Assembly: GCA_900548275.1 (NCBI GenBank)
Contig: URJY01000002.1
Location: forward strand, 124,001 to 188,000
From: an uncultured Opitutales bacterium
Lineage (GTDB): Bacteria > Verrucomicrobiota > Verrucomicrobiia > Opitutales > Intestinicryptomonadaceae
Direction: 5' to 3'
DNA length: 64,000 bases
The position numbers and the translations under genes are program-made. Positions 8,184 through 16,770 of this stretch are shown in pieces. Position 1 is the stretch's first letter. Every line of letters begins with the position of its first letter. The notes beneath the pieces were generated by a model, which saw nothing but the letters and a program-made list of their open reading frames with translations, was not told where the DNA came from and did not search any database.

Positions 8184-9518
8184 ATGAATACTTCAATAGC
8201 GAAAATTCGGAGCAGGGAGATAATCGATTCGCGCGGCAATCCGACGGTCGAAACCGAAGTGGAACTTTGCGACGGCTCGGTAGGCAGGGCTTCCGTGCCG
8301 TCGGGCGCGTCGACGGGCGAGTTCGAGGCGGTCGAGCTGCGCGACAAATCGGCGGTTTCAAAACACGCGCAGCACGCAAAATTTCTGCGCTCGCGCTTCG
8401 GCGGAAAAGGCGTTTTGAAGGCGGTCGAAAATGTCGAAAGGGAAATCGCCCCGCGGATAGTCGGCTTGGACGCGTGCAATCAGGCGGAAATCGACGCGCT
8501 TATGACAAGGCTCGACGGCACGAAAAACAAGGGCAGGCTCGGCGCAAACGCGATACTTTCGGTGTCGATGGCGTGCGCGAGGGCGGCGGCGCAGTCGCTG
8601 CGGATTCCGCTTTTCAGATACCTCGGCGGCGCGAACGCGCGCATACTTCCGCTGCCGATGATGAACGTGATAAACGGCGGAGCGCACTCGGACGCGCCGA
8701 TAGACATTCAGGAGTTTATGATTGTCCCGCACGGCGCAAAAAGTCTGCGCGAAGCCGTGCGGATGGGCGCGGAGGTTTTCGCCGAACTCAAAAACGTGCT
8801 GCGCTCGCGCGGGCTTTCGACGGCGGTCGGCGACGAGGGCGGATTCGCGCCGAACCTCGAAAGCAACGAAGCGGCGATTGAGGCAATCGCAAAGGCGGTC
8901 GGCGCGGCGGGCTACAAATTCGGCAGGGATGTCGCAATCGCGCTCGACATCGCATCGAGCGAATTTTACGACGCAAAGGCGGAACGCTACGTCTTCGAAA
9001 AGTCGGACAAATCGCGCAAAACTTCCGCCGATATGGTCGCCTACATTTCGTCGCTGAGTGCGAAATATCCGATTGTTTCGGTCGAAGACGGCTGCGCCGA
9101 AAACGACTGGCGCGGATGGAAACTCCTAACCGACGCGCTCGGCGAAACGACGCAGCTTGTCGGAGACGACCTGTTCGTTACGAACACGCATTTTCTGAAA
9201 AGGGGAATATCGGAAGGCGTCGCCAACGCAATCCTCGTAAAGGTAAATCAAATCGGCACGCTGAGCGAAACATTCGACGCTGTCGAAACGGCGAAACGCG
9301 CGGGCTACGCCGCGATAATCTCGCACCGCTCGGGCGAAACCGAAGACACCACGATAGCCGACATCGCCGTAGCCCTCAACGCGGGACAAATCAAAACGGG
9401 TTCGATGAGCCGCAGCGACAGAACCGCAAAATACAACCAGCTTATCCGCATAGAGGAAATGCTCGGTGGTTCCGCCCTCTTCGCAACGCCCGACAATTCG
9501 CCGCTCTTTGCGTTATGA
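8184..9518 (+). CDS. eno: Enolase (phosphopyruvate hydratase)
   Basis: A 444-residue enolase converting 2-phosphoglycerate to phosphoenolpyruvate. The ATG at 8184 gives the standard start MNTSIAKIRSREIIDSRGNPTVE. Other signatures are SVPSGASTGEFEA, NVINGGAHSDAPIDIQEFMI, the VGDEGGFAPNL metal loop, SVEDG with a Mg-binding acid, LVKVNQIGTLSE with the catalytic lysine, and SHRSGETEDTTIADIAV. About 15 residues longer than the E. coli enzyme, mostly in surface loops. No obvious Shine-Dalgarno precedes the start. Monocistronic, divergent from the TRAP/eut operon. Confidence 0.97.
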   Translation: MNTSIAKIRSREIIDSRGNPTVETEVELCDGSVGRASVPSGASTGEFEAVELRDKSAVSKHAQHAKFLRSRFGGKGVLKAVENVEREIAPRIVGLDACNQAEIDALMTRLDGTKNKGRLGANAILSVSMACARAAAQSLRIPLFRYLGGANARILPLPMMNVINGGAHSDAPIDIQEFMIVPHGAKSLREAVRMGAEVFAELKNVLRSRGLSTAVGDEGGFAPNLESNEAAIEAIAKAVGAAGYKFGRDVAIALDIASSEFYDAKAERYVFEKSDKSRKTSADMVAYISSLSAKYPIVSVEDGCAENDWRGWKLLTDALGETTQLVGDDLFVTNTHFLKRGISEGVANAILVKVNQIGTLSETFDAVETAKRAGYAAIISHRSGETEDTTIADIAVALNAGQIKTGSMSRSDRTAKYNQLIRIEEMLGGSALFATPDNSPLFAL

Positions 9519-9540
9519 CCGCGGCGATTCGGAAAATGTC

Positions 9541-9572
9541 GGCGGAACGCCCCGTGCGCCCCGCCTTTTTTT
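9541..9572 (+). terminator. Probable enolase terminator
   Basis: GGCGG (9541-9545) pairs with CCGCC (9561-9565), followed directly by a run of seven T residues. The stem is short with a GC-rich loop, but position and polarity fit the end of eno. Confidence 0.5.
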
Positions 9573-9580
9573 GAATACGC

Positions 9581-9610
9581 TTGACAGAAGCGGAGCACAA
9601 AAGTTAGATT
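9581..9610 (+). promoter_or_regulatory. Promoter of the HMA/P-type ATPase operon
   Basis: TTGACA at 9581-9586, 18-nt spacer, TAGATT at 9605-9610. The -35 box is perfect and the -10 box matches four of six. It lies 76 nt before the first ATG of the operon. Confidence 0.55.
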
Positions 9611-9619
9611 CCACTAACT
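9602..9619. promoter_or_regulatory. Candidate operator overlapping the -10 box
   Basis: AGTTAG-ATTCCA-CTAACT is a perfect 6-6-6 inverted repeat whose left arm overlaps the -10 hexamer of the metal-transport operon. A repressor dimer bound here would block RNA polymerase. No regulator gene is adjacent. Confidence 0.4.
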
Positions 9620-9686
9620 CAAAAAAAAAGGCTTCACAACGGAAGCAAAAAACGCCAACATAAAACACAATATCGGAGCAAACGCT

Positions 9687-10256
9687 ATGCCAATGCAAAA
9701 CACGAAACAAAACGGGCGGAAATCCGCATTCGGTAGGCTCGGCGCAAACATAGTCGAGAACGCGCCGTCGTTCCCCGGAGTGCTCGAAGTGGTGCACTCC
9801 ATAACGGGCAGAATGAGGGTGAAAATCCCGTCGATGAAAGGCAACCGCACACTCGCCGAAAGCATCCTGAAGGCGATATCGCCCGTTCGGGGTATCCGCA
9901 AAATTTCGGCAAACACACTTCTCGGAACGCTGCTTGTGGAATACGACCCCGCGGTGCTCACGCCCGTAATCGTGGTTTCCGCGCTCTCGTACTGCTTCGG
10001 GTTCGACGCCGAAATACACTCGCGCAAATCGGTCTTCGCGCGGGAGGTGTCCACAATCGGCTCGGCGGTCAACGAAGCCGTTCTCCAACGCACGCACGGG
10101 GTTTTCGACCTGCGCGCAATTATGATGCTTTTGCTGATTCTGCAAATTCTGAAGACAATCCCATTTTTCAACAGGAAGGCGGGTCTGCCGAATCTGCCGT
10201 CGTTCCCGATAAACCTTTTGTGGTGGCTCTTCCAGAGCATAAACAACAACAAGTAG
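9687..10256 (+). CDS. HMA-like domain protein with C-terminal membrane segment
   Basis: A 189-residue protein. Residues about 33-95 form a ferredoxin-like HMA-type domain (LEVVHSITGRMRVKIPSMK... LLGTLLVEYDPAVLTP). It carries an HSxxGRxR motif in place of the CxxC copper-binding motif, as in the HMA_2-type domains that accompany a subset of P-type ATPases. A second hydrophobic stretch (IMMLLLILQILKTIPFF, about 143-160) and a proline/tryptophan-rich tail suggest attachment to the inner membrane. GGAG lies 9 nt before the ATG. First gene of a four-gene operon with another HMA-like protein, the ATPase and a small membrane protein. Possibly a docking or regulatory partner of the pump; function inferred from context only. 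Confidence 0.72.
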   Translation: MPMQNTKQNGRKSAFGRLGANIVENAPSFPGVLEVVHSITGRMRVKIPSMKGNRTLAESILKAISPVRGIRKISANTLLGTLLVEYDPAVLTPVIVVSALSYCFGFDAEIHSRKSVFAREVSTIGSAVNEAVLQRTHGVFDLRAIMMLLLILQILKTIPFFNRKAGLPNLPSFPINLLWWLFQSINNNK

Positions 10257-10266
10257 CAGGCGCGCA

Positions 10267-10635
10267 ATGAATCCGTTGATGAACATCGCCGTACTGCTGG
10301 CGGGCAAGCCGAAGGTCGTACACTCCATTGCTGGACGCCTGCGCATAAACATCGCGGGAGTGAAGCAGTTCCCCGACTACGCGAAAAAATACTCCGACAC
10401 TTTCACCGCGATACTCGGAAAACGCGCGGGAATAACGTCGGTATCGCTCTGCCTGATTACAGGAAACCTGCTCGTGGTCTACGACCCGAAAAAAACGGAC
10501 GAAAAAAGCATTATGGACTGGATTGCCGCCGCGTGGAAAATCTTCGCCGCCGCAATCGCATCGCCCGCGGCTTCGGCGGAGGACGAATCCGCAACGGTAG
10601 ACGCAATACGCAAAAAACTCGAAAAGCTGAAATAG
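10267..10635 (+). CDS. Small HMA-like domain protein
   Basis: A 122-residue soluble-looking protein with a single HMA-type fold. The motif KVVHSIAGRLRINIAGVKQF (about 17-36) repeats the HSxxGRxR signature of the preceding protein, and NLLVVYDPKKTDEKSIMDWI is the second alpha-beta unit. The final 35 residues are Ala/Glu/Lys-rich. No cysteine pair for metal binding is present. It starts 10 nt after the upstream stop and ends 12 nt before the ATPase. Probably a partner domain of the ATPase. Confidence 0.7.
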   Translation: MNPLMNIAVLLAGKPKVVHSIAGRLRINIAGVKQFPDYAKKYSDTFTAILGKRAGITSVSLCLITGNLLVVYDPKKTDEKSIMDWIAAAWKIFAAAIASPAASAEDESATVDAIRKKLEKLK

Positions 10636-10647
10636 GAGTTTCCGATT

Positions 10648-12873
10648 ATGCCGCTATTGAAAAACAAAAAACCTTTGTTGAAATGCAGCAGAGCTCACGA
10701 GATACGCGGAAGAATAAGGCTCGTATGCGAGGGGCTGCGCTACATCGGCACGGGCGACGAGAACAGACATCTACTCGAACACTTCAGAACGCTCGACGGA
10801 GTGAAGTCCGTGCGCATAAACGTGCGCGCCGCGTCGGTCGCGATAAACTTCGACGCCGACAAAACCACGCCCGATAGAATCATCGCCGCGGTCGAGGAGA
10901 TAATCGCCGCGCACTCGCTCGGAATTTTGCAGCGCGAGCGCGAAGCCCGCAACAAGCTGCTCGTCGAAGAGCGCGACCTGCACGAAGAACCGCTCTCGAC
11001 GCTCGTTACGAGAAGCGCGGTTTCGGCGGCGTTGCTGCTCGGCACGTGGATTGCAAAAAAGAGCGTCCCCGCGACGATTGCGGGCAGACTCTTCGGCTTC
11101 CCCGGGTTCGGCGCACTTGCGCTTGCCCTGCCGCTTTTCAAGAGCGGGCTGGGCGCGTTCAAACGTTCGCTGCTTCCCAACGCCGACACGCTCAGCGCGA
11201 TGGCGGTGCTCTCGAGCGTGCTCTCGGGCAAGGCTTCGTCGGCGTTGACGGTTCTGTTCCTGCACGATCTCGCCGAATCGATGACGGTCTACACGATGAA
11301 CCGCACGCGCAACGCCATCCGCGATATGCTTTCGGTCGAAAACGAAACGGTATGGAGGCCGCTCGGCAACAAAATCGGCAATCCGCTCGAAAAAATTTCG
11401 GCGAAGCTGCTCGCCGCGGGCGACCTCATCGTGGTGCACTCGGGCGAAAAAATCTGCGCCGACGGCGAAATAGTTTCGGGGCGCGCCGTAATCAACCAGT
11501 CGTCGATAACGGGCGAGTTCGAACCCGTCTCGCGCGAAAAGGGCGGCAGGGTCTTCGCGGGCACGCTCGTGGTGGACGGCACGATAACCTGCAGGGTAGA
11601 GTCTGCGGGCGAAAACACGACCGTTTCGAAAATCATCAAGATGGTCGAAGACGCGGGCAGCAAAAAGGCGGCGGTGCAAAACTACGCCGACAAATTCTCG
11701 TCGGCTCTCGTGCCGCTGAACATATTTTTGGCGGGCTTGGTCTACGCGGTTACGCGCGATATGAACAGGGCGTTGAATATGCTCATCATAGACTACTCGT
11801 GCGGAATCAAGCTCTCGACGGCAGCCGCGCTTTCCGCCGCAATAAACACGGCGGCGCGACAGGGCGTGCTCATCAAGGGAAGCAGCGTAATCGAGTCCCT
11901 GAGCAACGCCGACACGCTCATTCTCGACAAGACGGGAACGCTTACCGAAGGCAAGCCGTGCGTCGAAAGCGTCGTGCCCGAATCGGCTAAGTATTCGGCG
12001 AAAGACGTAATAGCATTCGCGGCGGCTGCGGAGGAAACGTCGAAACACCCGATGGCTTCGGCTATTCTCGAACGCGCCTCGCGCGAGGGCGTTGCAATTC
12101 CGCGCCACGGCGACATCATTACGACGGTCGGGCGCGGCGTGCTCACCTCAATCGACGGAACGCCGATACGCGTCGGCAACAAACGCTTCCTCAACGAAAG
12201 CGGAATCCACACGCACCCGATGCGCGAACAGGCCTCCGCGCTTTTCGCGCGCGGCGAGAACGTAGTGTTCGTCTCGCGCGACAGCGAGATGGCGGGGCTT
12301 ATCGGCATCCGCGACCCCCTTCGCGAGAATATGAAAAAAGCCCTCAACCGCCTGCGCAACGTGGGCGTGGACGACATCGTACTTCTGACGGGAGATTTGG
12401 AGCAGCAGGCCGACGTCGTCGCCCGCAGACTCGGAATCGACAGCTACGAATACGAGCTTCTGCCCGAAGACAAGGCGAAGGTAGTCCTGCGCATGCAGGC
12501 GCGCGGCAACAAGGTCGTGATGGTTGGCGACGGAATCAACGACGCGCCCGCCCTCGCCTACGCCGACGTGGGAATCGCCCTCGGCAAAACGCGCACCGAC
12601 GCGGCAATGGAGGCGTCCGACATCACCATTTCGGGCGACAACGCCCTTATGCTCCCCGGAATCTACGGGCTGTCAAAATACACGATGGATGTCGTGCGGC
12701 AAAACCTCTTCGCGGCGGTCGGCATAAACACGCTCGGTCTGATACTGGGCGCGCTCGGCACGATTCCCGTGATATTCGGCGCGGTAATGCACAACTCGTC
12801 AACGATACTAGTCGTTGCCAACAGCCTGCGCATACTGTTCTACGATATGAACAAACCGCCCGCACTTAAATAA
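10648..12873 (+). CDS. P1B-type cation-translocating ATPase with N-terminal HMA-like domain
   Basis: A 741-residue P-type ATPase. Residues about 8-85 are a third HMA-like domain (HEIRGRIRLVCEGL). The actuator loop has TGEFEPVSREKGG, and the phosphorylation site is DKTGTLTEGKP with Asp427. ATP-binding elements include KHPMASAILERA, VGRGVL and the hinge VGDGINDAPALA. TM6 carries DYSCGIKLSTAAA (Ser384-Cys385-Gly386) instead of CPC, and TM8 has MHNSSTILVVANSLR. This places it outside the classical Cu/Cd/Zn CPC pumps, with the SC-type P1B ATPases whose substrates are poorly defined (Mn, Zn, Fe or other). Substrate not assignable. Third gene of the HMA operon. Confidence 0.9.
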   Translation: MPLLKNKKPLLKCSRAHEIRGRIRLVCEGLRYIGTGDENRHLLEHFRTLDGVKSVRINVRAASVAINFDADKTTPDRIIAAVEEIIAAHSLGILQREREARNKLLVEERDLHEEPLSTLVTRSAVSAALLLGTWIAKKSVPATIAGRLFGFPGFGALALALPLFKSGLGAFKRSLLPNADTLSAMAVLSSVLSGKASSALTVLFLHDLAESMTVYTMNRTRNAIRDMLSVENETVWRPLGNKIGNPLEKISAKLLAAGDLIVVHSGEKICADGEIVSGRAVINQSSITGEFEPVSREKGGRVFAGTLVVDGTITCRVESAGENTTVSKIIKMVEDAGSKKAAVQNYADKFSSALVPLNIFLAGLVYAVTRDMNRALNMLIIDYSCGIKLSTAAALSAAINTAARQGVLIKGSSVIESLSNADTLILDKTGTLTEGKPCVESVVPESAKYSAKDVIAFAAAAEETSKHPMASAILERASREGVAIPRHGDIITTVGRGVLTSIDGTPIRVGNKRFLNESGIHTHPMREQASALFARGENVVFVSRDSEMAGLIGIRDPLRENMKKALNRLRNVGVDDIVLLTGDLEQQADVVARRLGIDSYEYELLPEDKAKVVLRMQARGNKVVMVGDGINDAPALAYADVGIALGKTRTDAAMEASDITISGDNALMLPGIYGLSKYTMDVVRQNLFAAVGINTLGLILGALGTIPVIFGAVMHNSSTILVVANSLRILFYDMNKPPALK

Positions 12874-12902
12874 ATTTTCAACCAACCAAAAAAGGAAAAG
12901 CT

Positions 12903-13232
12903 ATGACAAGAGACTACATACTCGGAGCAGCCCTCGGTATCGGCGTAGCCGCGACGGGCTTCTACCTCTACAAAAAGAATCAGGACAAAATCGACGACAT
13001 CCTGCGCTCGCACGGAATGGACATTCCCGTAAACGAAAACAAGCCCCTCGAATCGATGTCGATTGAAGAGCTGGCAATGCTCAGGGAAAAAGTCGAGGAT
13101 ATGATTGCCGAACGCGAACTTGCCGCGTCCACTGCGGAAGCCGAAACGCCCGCCGAAGAGGCAAAGCCCAAGGCGAAACGCCGCCACCGCACCGCAAAGA
13201 AAGCAAAGCCCGCCGAAGAAGCGCAGGCTTAA
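12903..13232 (+). CDS. Small membrane-anchored protein of the HMA/ATPase operon
   Basis: A 109-residue protein of unknown function. An N-terminal hydrophobic helix (ILGAALGIGVAATGFYLYKK, residues 6-25) is followed by a charged helical region (SMSIEELAMLREKVEDMIAERELA) likely to form a coiled coil. The tail is Ala/Pro/Lys/Glu-rich with a very basic core (KAKRRHRTAKKAK). AGGA lies 10 nt before the ATG. Being the last gene before the terminator and 29 nt after the ATPase, it is probably an accessory subunit, perhaps scaffolding the HMA-like partners at the membrane. That role is inference. Confidence 0.65.
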   Translation: MTRDYILGAALGIGVAATGFYLYKKNQDKIDDILRSHGMDIPVNENKPLESMSIEELAMLREKVEDMIAERELAASTAEAETPAEEAKPKAKRRHRTAKKAKPAEEAQA

Positions 13233-13248
13233 CCGAAAGCCTTTTGGA

Positions 13249-13291
13249 AAAAACGGATACGGTTGCAGTCGCGCCGCATCCGTTTTTTTTG
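13249..13291 (+). terminator. Terminator of the HMA/ATPase operon
   Basis: AAACGGAT(A)CGG pairs with CCG(C)ATCCGTTT, followed by a T-run (13283-13290). A strong, correctly oriented intrinsic terminator 20 nt past the last gene. Confidence 0.85.
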
Positions 13292-13305
13292 CGCCCCTAA
13301 TATTG

Positions 13306-13334
13306 TTGACACAAACGGATAGTGTTCTAAAAAT
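13306..13334 (+). promoter_or_regulatory. Promoter of the acyl-activating enzyme gene
   Basis: Perfect TTGACA at 13306-13311, 16-nt spacer, TAAAAA at 13328-13333. Predicted transcription would begin at about 13340, only a few bases before the ATG at 13343, suggesting a leaderless or nearly leaderless mRNA. Confidence 0.6.
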
Positions 13335-13342
13335 TCCCGCTT

Positions 13343-14977
13343 ATGTTATACACGCTCGATATGGGTTTCGACGTTTTCGAAAAACGTCCCGAACTCTCGC
13401 AGACACTCGCATACACGCTCGCGCGCGGTCTGTGCGAATCGACCGCCGACTGGCTGCTGTGCGATTTCTCGGACGGCGCAAAAAAATATTCGGCAACCGA
13501 AATACTCGCCGCCGCAGTCGCGCTCTCGCGGCGTCTGGACAAAGCCGAAATCGGCGGACGCGCGGCGGTTGCAATCGCGCCGTCATACTTGGCGTTCATC
13601 ACGAACTACGCGTGCGTCTTCGCGGGAATAAACCCCGTAAACATCAATTTCACGCTCGGCCCCGTCGCGGCGAAAAGCTGCTTCCAAACGGCGAAAATCG
13701 ACACGACTTTCACGGCGGAATACTTCAAGTCGAAAATCGACAAGGCAAACCCGCAGTTCCCGTGGAGCAAATCGGTCGTAGACGTTTGCAAAATACTTTC
13801 GGAAATCCCCGCCGACGAAATCGACGAAATCAAAAATTCGGTAAAACTCGGCGCGGACAAGTTCGCCGAAAAATTCGGAATAAAAAAATTCGGCGACAAC
13901 AACGCGGAGGCAACGCTCGTTTTCACAAGCGGCAGCGAGGGCTCGCCCAAGGCGGCAATCCTAACCGAACGCAACATCATAGCAAACTGCCTCCAGACGA
14001 AGCTCATCGAACTCTTCGCCGAAGACGACATCCTGCTGGCGAACCTGCCGATTTTCCACAGCTTCGGGCTTCTGTTCGAAGCGTGGTATATGGCGGCGCA
14101 CGGACAGAAAACCGTAACGCTCCATAGCCCGCTCGACATCAAAAACAACATCAGGGCGGTGCGCGAAATGGGGCTTACGGCAATCATCGGCAGCCCCACT
14201 TTCTTCCGCGCATACATCAAACACGCCAAGCCCGAAGATATGAAAACCCTGCGGATGGCAATCGCGGGGGCGGAAAAAACGCCCAAGGGCTTCCACGAAA
14301 TCTGGAACGCGGCGTTCGGCGACACGTACCGCGAGGGGTACGGACTTACAGAGGCCTCGCCCGTCGTCGGCGTGAACACAAAGACAAAAGACTTCGGCTG
14401 GTTCTCGACGGGCACGCGCAAAGGCTCGATAGGCAAGCTCTTCCCCGGAATGCGGGCGAAAATACTCCATCCCGCAACGCTTACCGAAATGCCGTTCGGG
14501 CAACAGGGACTTCTCGCAATGCAGGGGGCGAACATTTTCGCGGGCTACCTCGACAACAAGCCCGCGACCGACGCCGCACTGCAAAACGGATGGCTGATAA
14601 CGGGCGACCTCGCGCGGCTCGACCCCGACGGATTCTTGTACATCGACGGACGCGTTTCGCGCTTCTCGAAAATCGGCGGCGAAATGGTTCCGCACGCGAC
14701 GGTGGAAGCCGCACTCAACACGGAGCTGAAACTCGCCGACAGCGACATCCCGCTCATCGCGATTTCGTCGAGGCTCGACGAGGGCAAGGGCGAATCGCTC
14801 GTACTTCTCGCCGCGACCGACATCACGCTTTCGCAGGCGAAGGACGCCCTGCGCCGCGCGGGAATCAGCAACCTCTGGCAGCCGAAGCACATCGTAAAAA
14901 TCGACAAAATACCGCTGCTGCCGAGCGGCAAGCTCGACTTGAAGAAAATTTCGGAACTGGCGAAAGCGGGCGAATAG
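13343..14977 (+). CDS. AMP-dependent acyl-CoA/acyl-ACP synthetase
   Basis: A 544-residue member of the ANL superfamily that activates a carboxylic acid as acyl-AMP and transfers it to a thiol. Motifs in order are TLVFTSGSEGSPKAAILT (P-loop, about 193-210), NLPIFHSFGL, YREGYGLTEASPVV (about 331-344), GDLARLDPDGFLYIDGR (hinge aspartate) and the C-terminal PSGKLDLKKI with the catalytic lysine. The overall look is like the acyl-ACP synthetase half of Aas, so a membrane-lipid fatty acid substrate is plausible. A second in-frame ATG at 13361 (MGFDVF) could be the true start, since no ribosome site precedes either. Monocistronic with its own promoter and terminator. Confidence 0.85.
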   Translation: MLYTLDMGFDVFEKRPELSQTLAYTLARGLCESTADWLLCDFSDGAKKYSATEILAAAVALSRRLDKAEIGGRAAVAIAPSYLAFITNYACVFAGINPVNINFTLGPVAAKSCFQTAKIDTTFTAEYFKSKIDKANPQFPWSKSVVDVCKILSEIPADEIDEIKNSVKLGADKFAEKFGIKKFGDNNAEATLVFTSGSEGSPKAAILTERNIIANCLQTKLIELFAEDDILLANLPIFHSFGLLFEAWYMAAHGQKTVTLHSPLDIKNNIRAVREMGLTAIIGSPTFFRAYIKHAKPEDMKTLRMAIAGAEKTPKGFHEIWNAAFGDTYREGYGLTEASPVVGVNTKTKDFGWFSTGTRKGSIGKLFPGMRAKILHPATLTEMPFGQQGLLAMQGANIFAGYLDNKPATDAALQNGWLITGDLARLDPDGFLYIDGRVSRFSKIGGEMVPHATVEAALNTELKLADSDIPLIAISSRLDEGKGESLVLLAATDITLSQAKDALRRAGISNLWQPKHIVKIDKIPLLPSGKLDLKKISELAKAGE

Positions 14978-15010
14978 CCCCAAAGCCCAGCCGCTCCGAC
15001 CCGACAAAAC

Positions 15011-15036
15011 CGCGCGTCCTACCCGCGCGTTTTTTT
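15011..15036 (+). terminator. Terminator of the acyl-activating enzyme gene
   Basis: CGCGCG (15011-15016), 7-nt loop, CGCGCG (15024-15029), then seven T residues. It also sits between convergent genes. Confidence 0.75.
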
Positions 15037-15059
15037 GCGCCCGCACACGCCGCCGCGCC

Positions 15060-15590
15060 CTACTTCGCGCCGACGGCTTTTATCGTGTATTTTGCGCCCA
15101 CTTCGCCCGTCGCCGACCCGTCGAAAACGGCGGAAACTATGCCGATATGCGGCTCGAGCGCACGCATCGCGCGTTCGAAATCGGCAAGGCTTTTCAACTC
15201 TGCACGCCTGCACGAAAGGGTAATCACATAAACCGAAAACGAACCCGCATCCGACTGCGAAACATTCGAAAGCGAGTACGACAGCCCCGCCGAACGCGCA
15301 CAGTTTTCGACCGCAATCTGGAGCGATACGGGCGATATTTTCCGCTTCGAATCGAATTTTTTCAGAAGTTCGTCAAGCTCGCCGCGCAAGGCGGGCTCGC
15401 AGTCGGCGGCGGTTTTCGAGACCTTTTTGGAAACCGACAACCGCGCAAATTCCGCATTCAACACGGAGCAATCGGAAATCTCCGAGGACAGCCACAAAAC
15501 CGCGGCGACGCAAAGCGTACACAAAAGCATAGCGCGTTCGCGCCTGTTTTTCTTGACGTACCAAGCGGAAAATTTGTCGGCAATCTTCAT
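15060..15590 (-). CDS. PilO/GspM-like inner-membrane protein
   Basis: A 176-residue protein. The short cytoplasmic arm is rich in Lys/Arg (KKNRRERAM), followed by one hydrophobic helix (LLCTLCVAAVLWLSSEI, about 22-38). The periplasmic part begins with a heptad-like helix and ends in an alpha-beta ferredoxin-like domain (ISPVSLQIAVENCARSAGL..., SVYVITLSCRRAELKSLADFERAMRAL). This is the architecture of PilO and GspM, which organise the inner-membrane platform of type IV pili and type II secretion. Its start overlaps the preceding PilN/GspL-like gene by 4 nt. Sequence similarity is weak, so the call rests on architecture and pairing. Confidence 0.55.
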   Translation of the reverse strand: MKIADKFSAWYVKKNRRERAMLLCTLCVAAVLWLSSEISDCSVLNAEFARLSVSKKVSKTAADCEPALRGELDELLKKFDSKRKISPVSLQIAVENCARSAGLSYSLSNVSQSDAGSFSVYVITLSCRRAELKSLADFERAMRALEPHIGIVSAVFDGSATGEVGAKYTIKAVGAK

Positions 15591-16666
15591 TTGAGCAGCG
15601 CCTTTATCGTGAATTTTGCGACGCCCCGCGCCGACTCCGTTTTTATCTCGGCATCGGAAATCTCGGGACGTTCCCTGAGGAGTTTCAGGTAGGCGTGCGC
15701 ATCGCCGATTGACGGAGCCTGCCCCGCAACAGTGAACACGCGCGACGATTCCTGCGAAAATCTCGAAAACCGAACGCTGTCGGGACGCACGAAATTCGCC
15801 AACGCAAGCGAATCGACGGCGGAAATCCTCCCGCCCGAAAGCGTTTGAAGCTCGGCAATCCGCGCGCCCAAAGTTTCGGCTGACTTCGCCGCGGGCGCAA
15901 GCTCGGCAACCTCGAGCGCAAGCGCGGAGACTTTCGCAGCCTTAGCCCAAACAAAAATCTGGAATGCCAATAGCACAAGAAACAGCAGCGGCAGCATTTT
16001 TGCCGCAGCCGACTTCGCTTCGGCAACGCGCCGCTTTCTGACGGCGTTGCGCACAATGTCGGCGCGGCGGATGTCGAGCGTGCGCAGTGCCGTTTTCGGA
16101 ACGGGTATCCGAACGGACTTTCCGCCCGTCATATCGCCCGATGAAAACGCCGCCGCGTCAACCTCGGAAATCTCGGCAAAACTGTCGTCGGATATTTTGG
16201 AAAGCACAAAAAAGCGTTCGCCGCCGTCCGAATCCGCCGAGTGTTTCAGCTCGGCGACAACTTGCGAAACGTCGAAATCGGCGGAAAGGGTCTGCGCAAA
16301 AAAGTCGGCGATTTTGCCGCTTTCGAAACGCACACACGCAACGGAACGCGGAGAACGCAACACCGCAACGCCGTCGACAATCCCCGCAAAAAGCAGAACC
16401 GAAGTCGGCGCAATAACGGCGCGCGCCGAAGCCAAAACGCCGTCGTCGATTCCCGCAAAAACGCGCGAGTCGAGCGCGGCGAAAACGGCCACACTTCCGC
16501 CGCGCCGCAAATACCCTACCCGCATGCGCTCCGACGGCATAGGCGAAGCATTGGCAACCCACGTCTGCACAAAACCGCAAACGTCGGCATCCGACAAACC
16601 TTCGGGCACGTCGAGAGTCTTCACGAAAAACGCGCCGTCGTCGGTCAATATAATCCTGTCCGCCAT
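15587..16666 (-). CDS. PilN/GspL-like membrane protein
   Basis: A 359-residue protein. Residues 1 to about 215 form a soluble domain without clear motifs that resembles the actin-like cytoplasmic domain of GspL or PilM. A membrane helix follows at about 224-243 (MLPLLFLVLLAFQIFVWAK). The periplasmic part has a helical linker (LALEVAELAPAAKSAETLG) and a final alpha-beta domain (RVFTVAGQAPSIGDAHAYLKLL) like PilN/GspL. Coupled by a 4-nt overlap to the PilO/GspM-like gene. No other secretion or pilus genes (GspD, E, F) are in the window, so the pair is isolated. Start ATG at 16664-16666. Confidence 0.5.
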   Translation of the reverse strand: MADRIILTDDGAFFVKTLDVPEGLSDADVCGFVQTWVANASPMPSERMRVGYLRRGGSVAVFAALDSRVFAGIDDGVLASARAVIAPTSVLLFAGIVDGVAVLRSPRSVACVRFESGKIADFFAQTLSADFDVSQVVAELKHSADSDGGERFFVLSKISDDSFAEISEVDAAAFSSGDMTGGKSVRIPVPKTALRTLDIRRADIVRNAVRKRRVAEAKSAAAKMLPLLFLVLLAFQIFVWAKAAKVSALALEVAELAPAAKSAETLGARIAELQTLSGGRISAVDSLALANFVRPDSVRFSRFSQESSRVFTVAGQAPSIGDAHAYLKLLRERPEISDAEIKTESARGVAKFTIKALLK

Positions 16667-16770
16667 ATTGAGGGGAAACGCGGGAACGGTTAAAATGTTT
16701 CAGAAAAAAACGCCAAACGCGACGGAAACGCGAAAATCCTTGCGTCAAAAGCGTATCGCATTTCCCCTCA

